In this document: piece by piece, positions 55,110 to 64,000 of the stretch | How the letters are laid out: every line of letters begins with the position of its first letter | How positions within the stretch are numbered: position 1 is the first letter of the stretch | Origin: Waltergamsia citrina | Taxonomy: Eukaryota; Ascomycota; Sordariomycetes; Hypocreales; Bionectriaceae | Length of the DNA: 64,000 nucleotides | Assembly: GCA_022814615.1 (NCBI GenBank) | Contig: JAKLNE010000067.1 | Span: forward strand, 100,450 to 164,449 | Direction of reading: 5' to 3' | Notes under the pieces: generated by a model | Seen by the model: the letters and a program-made list of their open reading frames with translations, nothing else | Database searches by the model: none | What the model was told of the DNA's origin: nothing | Program-made: the position numbers and the translations under genes

Positions 55110-57142
55110 TTAATCAATGTCTATAGCCTTGGCTATGTTTTTGTTCTCGTTATAGTCCTTCTTGTTCTCGGGAATATCGAAAACCGGATTCTGATCATAG
55201 TCGTCGTCGTCGTTCTCCAGCTCCTTCTCCTTCTTCTTGTTCCTTCTGATTTGCGGGCGCTCGTAGTCTTCGTTGAAGTAAAGACCAATACGTTTTGGGA
55301 GAGTCGTCACGGGCTGGCCAAATTGGCTGAAGAAGATGGTGAAGAGGTCGCGGCTCAAAACAGGCTCTGTGTCGCATCCCGTCACCGATCAGCATGCATC
55401 GTTACCAAAAGAAGAAAACCCAACAGGGGTGAGCAACATGGAAAGCTGCACGATGTCGCGACGAGAAAAGAAAAGTAAAGAATTAAACGTACCGTTGAGC
55501 TCGATATCATGTCCCTCACCGACAACGGTTCCTAGTATGAAATTGTGCCATATCTTAAAGGCAACGGTCTCGTTCTTTCGCACCAGCACCGCGCCCTCTT
55601 CGGGGGTGAACCCTTCGGGGCTCATGAATACTTGCGTTTCGGCTTCCTCCATCGCGTCCAGCCCTGGCCATCTGCCTGTGGAAAAGATTGTGTCGTACGC
55701 GACCCAGCTGGTGGCAAGATCTACAATACAAAATATGGTGGTCAGTCCCTAACATGCAGTTTCACCTAACATGATCGTCCATTTCCAGTTTCATGGGTGC
55801 TGAGACTACTCACCTGTATCACCTCCAACGACTAGTGTTCTCAGGCCCTTTTTCATAACCTTTTCCAGCGATTTCGAGCATCCTGCAAGCACTAATTTTT
55901 TAAACAGGAAGGTTAGCGAAACAATTTTCAACAAGAGGGGAGAGATGATTCCTCACAGTGTTGATTCTCCCTGGCGTGCTGCAACGCCTCTTCGTTGAAG
56001 GACTTGTACTTGTGGCCAGCCTTGGCGAAGCCCTGGAGCCCCAGCAGCTCTTGCGTTTTATTGCTATTGAGCCACTTTGCGAGCTCATCATTGCGCTCCT
56101 CTCGGTGGTACACGTACGGCAGTGCTCTCTCCTGGCGACCATACCGGACATCGAATGGGTCCACGTTTGGCTGGAACTTCTCATCCAATCCGAGACCTGC
56201 CGTCACCATACCAAACAGATGCTCATACTCCTCGACGACATTTGGGCATGCATACTTGTCCTGCTCTTTGTTTATACCGAGGCAATAACCTAGGTAATCA
56301 GACCACCACCGGTCGTACACAGCCTGCACGTCGAAGTCTTCATCGTCCATGTAGTTGTTGTACATGTTTACTCTGGCATACTGGATAGCATAACCAACCT
56401 CCAATGAGGGCTCCAGGTGCGGGCTGACTAGGTACAGCGCGTCAAGGTTTGGCAACGAATTGCTCGAATCTTCCAAGTCCATGATCTTCTCGGCCAGACG
56501 CACGGCACCGTAAGCCCCACGGTCGAAGGCCTGGATGCCAACGGGGCGCTGGCGGTACTGCGGGAAGGCCTTAATGAAGCGAGTGAGGAAGCGGAAGAGA
56601 TACTCCTCGGTAGCTAGGTCCTTCACGTCATCACCCTCGTTGTAGCTAAGTCCGAGGCCGCCATAGTCCACGTACAGCAGGTTAGCGTTGGTGCTATATC
56701 TGTGGAAGTTGGCGACAGGCTTGTTGTTCTGCATGGCGCATGGGCCGGTAGGTCCGAAGACATATTCAGTGCCCGGGACTGAGGCTTCACCGCCCAGGAT
56801 TAGGACCAGAGGAGCTTTATCCTCTTCATAATCTGCTTCAAAGTGCCAGAAGAAGGCATTTTGCTTGCTGTCTGTTGACAGAAGATCGTGATTAGTAGAT
56901 GCTAACTTTTTTGTAGAGGGTCGGCGATGCTTACCTTCCGAGTCATCCACGTCAATCCAACCAACATGGACATTTGATTCAGAGTTGTGGGATGGATTTG
57001 TGTAAGCAGGACGGTGTCCAAATCGTCCACAGATGTCTGGGTCAGTAACCCAAGTAGCATGCTTAGTGGAATTCTTTACCGCCGAAGCGGAGCTTCCAAA
57101 GAGGACCACAGCAGTGGCCAATGCCTGGATTGAGGTCTTCAT
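55110..57142 (-). CDS. Serine carboxypeptidase-like protein, nucleophile missing
   Basis: This is an S10-family alpha/beta-hydrolase relative, secreted. Five exons on the minus strand: 56935-57142, 55957-56871, 55814-55891, 55493-55720 and 55110-55366; total 561 residues. The start at 57142 gives the signal peptide MKTSIQALATAVVLFGSSASA. S10 landmarks are HVGWIDVDDSE, FFWHFEADYEEDKAPLVLIL, GGEASVPG, NANLLYVDYGGLGLSYNEG. Where the catalytic Ser normally sits in GESYxG, this protein reads QAFDRGAYGA, with no Ser. An Asp (GGDTDLATSW) and a His (GEGHDIELNEP) are present. Therefore it is probably a non-peptidase or pseudoenzyme. The C-terminal 60 residues are Lys/Glu/Asp-rich (NKKKEKELENDDDDYDQN). 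The intron 56872-56934 is a multiple of three. Confidence 0.85.
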
Positions 57143-60100
57143 GATGTGCAATGATGTGACTGCAAGCTCGAAACAAAGGAACGAGAGCTTGCCGGAGTAT
57201 GAGCGTGAGAAAAACGAAGAGTGAGGGGATCCAGGGCATACAAAAGTATGTCAAGAAATGGGGAAAGAAGAATTATTTTGTATTTGTTATTGTTTGTCGA
57301 GGAAGCTATGGACGTGGCTTCTCATGCATTTGAGCGTATAAGTCTAATTTTTTTTTTCATCCCTAACACCATGCAGTAGACTTGTGAGAACAAATAGAGA
57401 GCCTCATCAATAATAGATATGTGGGCTCCTCAATTTTCCATGCAGACTGCAAGGCATATCATCAGAAAGTAGGAGTGTGTGATGTCAAGTACCAATTCAT
57501 CACTTGACCTTGAACGCTATTGCCCATGTTGCGCCGGACAACATACTGTAGCTGCAAGAGCTTAATTTTGGATATAGATCAATGAGTCAAGAACCCTTTT
57601 GCTAGGGGTACGATAGTAAATGCTCCGACGGCGTGTTCAGATGGCTGAAAAGAATGAAAACGATCCGTCAGCATTGCAGCGATCTTTTGATATCACCCTA
57701 AAGTATAAAACACAAATTGGTCGGTCACGTAGACAAGCGCTAATTGATCAAAACACACATTGTCCATCGATCTCACAGCGAACTAGTCCCTTCAATTAGC
57801 AGCCAGCATAGCTACTAAATATGCTCAGTACGAACCTTCCATCCCCGAAAGATGTTGTTGAGTTGGAGTTGTAGATTCGAGAAGACGCTGAACCCGTAAT
57901 CTCCAATCACCAAATATCAATTCCAAGAGATAATTATGCTGCCTACTTAGCTAAGGAGAAAAGAAAGAAATTAAGAGCAATAATAAACGGAGCATTCTTT
58001 CCCAGGTGTCCGAATAATTTGACGTAGTTCCGTTCATATTGGACGTGCAGCATTTTCAGGACATTGGGTAAGAGATAAATAGGAAACAGCAAAACAAAAC
58101 AAAAGGAAAAAAAAAAAAAAAAGTGCAGCTCACATGTGTCGAAGTGTCATCCTTAGTGCAGGGGCACATGCTAAACTTCTCTGTATTTTTTCAATTAGAC
58201 CATTATGCCGTTCAAGGCGATGAATGTTGTTCAATTTCTCCTTATATCCCTTCGGTTACGTTGGGTGCAGGGTGGCGATGGAGGCTAGAACTAGGCACCA
58301 GCAGGCAACAACGGCAGGCACAAGAAACTGCGGCTGAACTTTGTAAAATGAGAGTCATTGAAATTATTTGACAAATTAAGATCAAATTTTCTCATGGGAA
58401 ACTTTTGATAGCTGTCTCCCATAAGAGAGTGGGCAGGCTTACCTGGTACGGACGATGTTGTGTATGTTTGGAGCATTGTCGAACCAAAAGTTGGCAGGCA
58501 GACATCTTCAATAATATCCGGATTCCTACTGAAATGCAACCAGATAAACCGATTTGCGGCTTTGCATTCCTACCAGCCTTCAATAGGATGATACTGTGGT
58601 CGAATGATACTCCATATTGGTTGACGGGGCTGCCCCTGAATAATGAAATCGCCTGTTTATCCGCGCCAGCTTGATCGCTGTCGTCAGACCTTGCTGGTTC
58701 TGAAATGCCTGAGCTCAGTATAACGAGTATGTTTCCTCTTAGGTATTAGCATAGCTAAGGTGTAGTGTCTGACCGGCGGTCGTCAGTGTTTAGTTGTCAT
58801 AGTAGCCGTGGCTATGCTCGTGAAGCCATGTAACATGGCTCTTTGAAAGATCGCTTCATTGGCACAGAGATCTAAGTGATTAAAATACCTTCACGACCAT
58901 CGCAATAGCCACTATTACCCCCCTTTTTGGCCTTAGATACATCAAGTGAAATCGCAGTTCCACGTCGCTCGGCTACTGTAACAGCGACATCGAAGCCCCT
59001 ATGTGATCTAGTGTCTGTGCTAACGGGGAAAACAAAAGGAAGGTCAGATCAGACATGAAATTGCGTGAATGTTTTGGTTCATGACCGCTACGCCGAAGTT
59101 GGCGGCCTTGGTTCGTCAACTTTCCACATGAAAGCGCAGTAGAAGATGTACTGAGCGACGATGTCAAGTCGCAGTCTCCGAGCGTTTGATGTAAGAAACC
59201 ATAATTTGTTTCGTTCCGAATGAGTTACATGATATTTTTTTACCCGCAAATTTTGTCTCTCAAAACTTACGTCGTGTTGGTTGGACTTGCGTTCCGACAT
59301 AAAGACGAGCCTCATGTCTACTCTTTGACTGGCTTTACTCACTATCACATTACTGTGTCTCACGGTTTATTACGCTCGTTGCTCTTGAGTTCGCTGAGCG
59401 ATGACTGAAAATACTACAAATGCGACCGCTGCTTGAGCGAAGTTAGTAAGGGGACTCTGCGACCGGCCAAAGTAAGCCGGTGTGCGATGAAAACCCGGTC
59501 CCCTCTTCGTGGTCGTGATGGCCTCGGATGACCATAAGCGAGTTCAGCATAAACTTCATGACATCAGACGGAGATTGAAGAACAGCGCTCAGGGCAGACA
59601 CAGTAGCCTCACTCCTAGTAAGAACTACGTTGGAAGCGGTCAGCCCAACTCGATACCATCATTCAATGTTGCAGTCAGCAGCGGTTACGAGAATCCTTCT
59701 TTCCCCAGAAAAGGACCGAGCTCTCACCATTAGCACAGTCGCTAACCTCTGGCCTTCCTTACGATGCCCAGCCAAAAAAAAAGATACGTACGAGCACGGA
59801 ATGCCTAGGAATAGAAAATGGTGGAGCCCTTAACCCATGCTGTGAAGGTTTCGTGAAACGCGGCGACAAGGGGTTATCCCGAGACACTTCTGTGACAGCG
59901 CTATCACCACAGGTCCTACTAAGCTCTCCTGAAATACCTGGGTGCTCCCTGCCCTCGCCCTGAGCCTGCAACACGATCTGAGCGCGCCCAGTAATTGGCC
60001 AAGCTTGAGTGTTTGAGGCTATATTTGTGGTGAGGGGGATTTTTGATATTCCTGCTTTTGCCACGAGGGTATCGTTTTTCCATTCCGAAAGGCTTGGCTG

Positions 60101-63100
60101 AGGATTTTGACCCGTAACGCCACCAGATCTCACCCGACTGCCATGACTATGTGAAGCCTAGGAGAGCCCGGCTTGTTACGTCGCTTTCGCAGCGGCGAGC
60201 AACTGTCGCACTGAGAAGGAAATTCGAATTGGCTTATTACATGGAATTTACCGAGTAATTTCCCCTCCACCATGTCCTACTGGTCGGGGATCACTTACAT
60301 GCCACAATCGCGGTAAACAGATATAAACATCAATAGACAAGATGAACCAAAGGCAGCAGGACACAGAAATTCAAAGAAAAAGAGTGGGAAACTCATGCTC
60401 CTTAGATCTGCGCTGTCAACTTCCAGCTATCACACTTGCCTAGGTAGGTAACTCTTACTAGTTAGTCTTCGCACTTGCGATCGACAGTGTGGAAATAATC
60501 TCCGAGACCCGCGCCCCAAAGCCCCCCCTCGCTAACGAGCTCCGCTTTGTTCTGTAAGTGTGTTCGATGACTTTCTTCTTTATTGAAATGCTCGGTTCAA
60601 TATGTGTTAGTGCTACATTGCCGCGTATTACCATCGGCAAATGACAGACCGTTGCATCAAGATGGGTTCGGGATTCAACATCTCGGAAGCTCCGGGCATA
60701 GTCTAATTGTCGAGAAGCGAATGCGAGTGTATCTAGTAAGTGTAAGTGAGGAGAAGGTCGTAGCAAAAGTTGCACCATCGTGAGCCATACTGCACTATAA
60801 TTACTTCCTGTCTGGGAAGCTCACGATAGACAAGAAAAGAAGGACCATATCGTATTCCAAAGCAAAGCGGTGAAAAATCGTCAAAGACGGCATTTGTAAC
60901 CGTCGAATAAACCATCACAGCCTCGCACCGCCGGCGTTCTAACGGCCAGCCTACAACCATCGCGATCACGCGCACAGCTTAACAGTCAGATCCAAACATC
61001 TCCATTGGTCAAATCCCATCTCAGGCACCCGAGATGTCCATGTGTAGATAAGATCTTCACTGCCGCAAGGTACCGGGATGCTTGTTCTTTCTTTCTTCTT
61101 TCCCCAGGTTGTGCTGCAGGTGCATGTTGAAAAGCCCCGAGTCTAACACCTCTAATACCACACAACAACGCGCGTATTCACACAAAATTCTAGTCTGATG
61201 GATGCTCCTTAGTATGCTAAGTTACGTCGGCAATTAATTCGAATAAGCATAGTAGAGCCAACCGCGCGACCCGGCCCGTCGGCGCCTTCTCGGGGCTTGT
61301 ATAGGTGATTAGTTCACTCATCTAAGAGGATTCGAACTTGCACGCGCGTCTTCTTTCACATCGCGATGCTTTTACCATCGTATTACAATTACCGTTCTTT
61401 CCAGTTTACCTGCAGGCGGTAGCTCGCAATGGGGAGAAGCGCGCAACGTTAACATTTACGAAGCGTGAGTGTGTGGAGGGAAATTATACAATGTCTTTGC
61501 CTCTGGTGAGTCTGACCAAAGCTTACTTAGATATCGCTTTTGTGGAAAGTGATAATAGTAATTAGATGCAAGTGATATTTGGGTTAAAAATAATCCAACT
61601 ATGAGATGAACGGCACAGCAGATAAGGTTTTCCAGATCCAGGCAGATCTTAGTCTATGCCACCTTATTTCCCATCTCTATGCATCAAATATTGGGAACGG
61701 AGACGAGTAAGGGATCATTATGTCAGCCTCAGATCTAGAAACAAGAAGGTCAAGCCTTGCCAATTATCAAAATCCCACCTACAATCGCACTAGTCCGAGC
61801 CCTATTCGACTATAGCATGCGAGTCATCTGTAACACTTATTAACAGGATGACCCGTCCTGGTAAAGACTACAACAGACATCAGATGAGGAAGTGCCCCCA
61901 GAGACGATACTATCACAAATAGGGCCAGAAGGTGGTGCAAGCTCGCTACGTTACAGACCAGCCCGTGCCACCGCCGCCCAACAGCTTTCAACCCGCCCAA
62001 AACCCGCTCCAGACCTTCCTGTTCCTGACTGAAGACGCATCCCCCCATCCCTGCAAGGTACAAGTTTAGTTGCGGGTGTGCCTGGACAAGCGCGCCCATT
62101 GGTGGGGGCCAGAAACCGATTGCGGTAGTTGAGAAAAAGACACCCCTGTCTTTATGTGGTTGCACTTGCAGATGTCTTGCGCTTAGGAAGAGGATGGGGG
62201 GCATGGGGGATGGAGGATGAGATCTTAGACATGGCCCTGCCAAAACGTCGTCATCGTCGTCAGCGTTAAAGGTTCAGATCGTTTACCGAAGCTTGGGTGA
62301 TATTCGATCTCTTCAGCAGCTGCGCCATGTAGACGGTTCCCTATAACGCAAGTCGTATCTCTAGAAGAGTCTCAAAGGGTAAGCTGTAAACTGACAGGCG
62401 GCTGTCGCTATTGATAGCGTCGCGCCCCGCCATCTTGTCCCACCTAGGCGGGTGGCTAGAATTCCCATTTTACTTTCCCGTCCGTCTCGCTCGCATAAAA
62501 CAAATCGAACACCACGCACTCAAAATTGTGATCGTCCCTAAAGAACAACAAAAGCAGTAATGCCCACAACCTAGAAATAAAGTACAGCAGGCAAGCCAAG
62601 AAACATAGTGATACATAAGAGGATGAGAAGGAGGATTGTCGATCTTCCGACACCCTGGCCCAGCGCCCCGCGATAAGATGGCTCGATGTTTCAAAACAGG
62701 GTATGCAGCTGATTTCTGGGGACCTTGACCTAACAATACAGCAGCGTCCGACCCCCCGAGAGCAGCACGGCTGGGTAAAACGGGATGGTGAGAGGCACAG
62801 CGTCGCAACGAGCTGTAGACGGTTTAGCTAAAATCCCAAGCAAGCTTGCTTTCTTTTCCCCCCAAGGGTGCAGGGTTCAGTGGCCGAGTTGGGCCCGAGA
62901 GTTGGTCATGGGTTGTTCGGCACGCAATGAACGTCTGTGCTATACTAAGCTTTTTTCTCCCCTTCTGCGGCTAAGTGCTAGGGGAAGCGCTTTAGGAGCG
63001 ATGGTAAGGCGGGAGTAACGAGTCAGAGAGCAGCTTAGAGCACCGCAGTGATGGGGGTCATTCATTGGACGTTTTGGAGAAGCATTTGTTCCCTTCTATT

Positions 63101-63924
63101 TCTTATTTCCTTGATTGGTGTGTTAGATGTGGCGCCCGGCTTATGCGCTACTGACAGACGATCCGGCGCTGTGGTCCGTCAACGGCGTATGGTAGCTGAC
63201 TCGGCCAAGACTATACAATGACTCTTTCTCAGGAACAATTGATCAAAAGAACAATGCAAGCGCGATAATGACATTCAAACTGTCTTCGGGAGGTGTATAC
63301 TTCCAGTGGAACCGGCAGTGAGCAGCAAATGGGTCAGGGAACCGCCCTGCGCAATCCGAACCTCGTGGACACTACTCTGCCGGCGTAAATTCTACTGTTT
63401 GACCGAGCCGTGGTAGGCATAGAAGTCAGCCCAAGTAAGGAATCAGGCAGGTAGTGGGAAAAAACGTGCCAGATACACTAATAACGGCCGTGTACCTCAT
63501 CGCCAAGCCCCTGCCTCCCAAGTGTGAACAGCCATGCATTGGAGTGGCGCTCGATGCAACAATCAATCCACCCCCCGTGGCGGCTCTTAGCGAGCCTCAG
63601 AGAGAGAGAGGAAAAGCCAGAGAAAGAAAGTGTTAGTATGCCGTCTGCTAGCAGCTGTCAGCTCATAGAAGTGTACCGCGTGATAGATTCTCGGATACTT
63701 GGTGTTAGTTCCATCGCATTTGCAGTGCGGCAGGCCGGCGTCGTGGCTTTCCTAATTCTGTGCCTAGCTCTGGCGATCTCTAGAATGTACACCTACTCCC
63801 AACTGACACCTCCCTTTGGAGGTTGTCACTGGTAACCAGTTCTCACTCTCCCCCCCACTCAGTCTGGTAAGGTGAGTTACCATTGCAAGCTGAGTGCCTC
63901 CACAGCTACGATTCGTGCCTGGCA

Positions 63925-63926
<2 letters not shown>
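57143..63926. other. gene-poor terminal region
   Basis: About 6.8 kb in which no gene can be supported. Frames such as 58405-58674, 59509-59733, 61338-61565 and 63524-63835 are short, without motifs, and often opposed by equal frames on the other strand. The first 400 bases serve as promoter of the carboxypeptidase-like gene. No RNA gene, repeat array or telomeric motif was seen. Confidence 0.55.

Positions 63927-64000
<74 letters not shown>
63927..64000. repeat. poly-G run to the window end
   Basis: An unbroken run of 74 G closes the window. It may be a contig-end sequencing artefact; if real it would form G-quadruplexes. Confidence 0.9.

Noticed and set aside
61320..61420. B-box-like AGTTCGAATCC on the minus strand
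   Set aside because: The T-stem does not pair, and no matching acceptor stem was found.
63524..63835. 103-codon frame with one hydrophobic span
   Set aside because: No support beyond the open frame, overlapping another frame, in a gene-poor region next to a contig-end-like run.
1..64000. CRISPR arrays, operons, ribosome binding sites
   Set aside because: The genome is eukaryotic, with spliced genes; no regular repeat-spacer array was seen.

Overview
The window is nuclear DNA of a filamentous ascomycete (Pezizomycotina). Supporting signs are short introns (mostly 48-80 bp) with GT..AG ends and CTAAC-like branch sites, a complex I 9.5 kDa subunit gene, fungal alpha-aminoadipate lysine-pathway genes, a peroxisomal copper amine oxidase ending in SKL, and several small secreted or GPI-type proteins. 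All gene models were spliced by hand: exon phases were checked to stay in frame and junctions were compared with family motifs recalled from memory. No database search was possible.

Region 1 (1-12 kb) holds conserved housekeeping genes: the 3' end of a BEACH-WD40 gene, NUO-9.5 (minus), WBP1 of oligosaccharyltransferase, the splicing factor ISY1, and a 760-residue disordered protein with an internal 55-residue repeat.

Region 2 (12-27 kb) is an accessory, repeat-bearing stretch. It carries a truncated BCS1-like AAA pseudogene, pieces of a dispersed repeat, a secreted protein, a mitochondrial serine/homoserine O-acyltransferase (minus), a large protein joining about 12 C2H2 fingers to a DEDDh 3'-5' exonuclease, and a homoaconitase gene (minus, 8 exons, one apparent AT-AC intron).

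Region 3 (27-41.5 kb) has a copper amine oxidase, a creatinase-like M24 protein, a frameshifted F-box-like gene, a homocitrate synthase gene (minus) cut into 19 exons including a 5-nt microexon, and an AAA ATPase. Homocitrate synthase and homoaconitase act in the same part of lysine/alpha-aminoadipate synthesis, so their presence about 10 kb apart, both intron-dense with non-standard splice sites, is the most striking feature of the window.

Region 4 (42-57 kb) contains an F-box protein, a divergently transcribed pair of related secreted proteins, a Na+/H+ antiporter, a cysteine-rich GPI-type protein, an MDR oxidoreductase, a CofD-like protein, a small membrane protein and a serine-carboxypeptidase-like protein that lacks its nucleophile. 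The last 6.8 kb (57.1-63.9 kb) shows no supportable gene, and the window ends in a run of 74 G, probably a contig edge or artefact.
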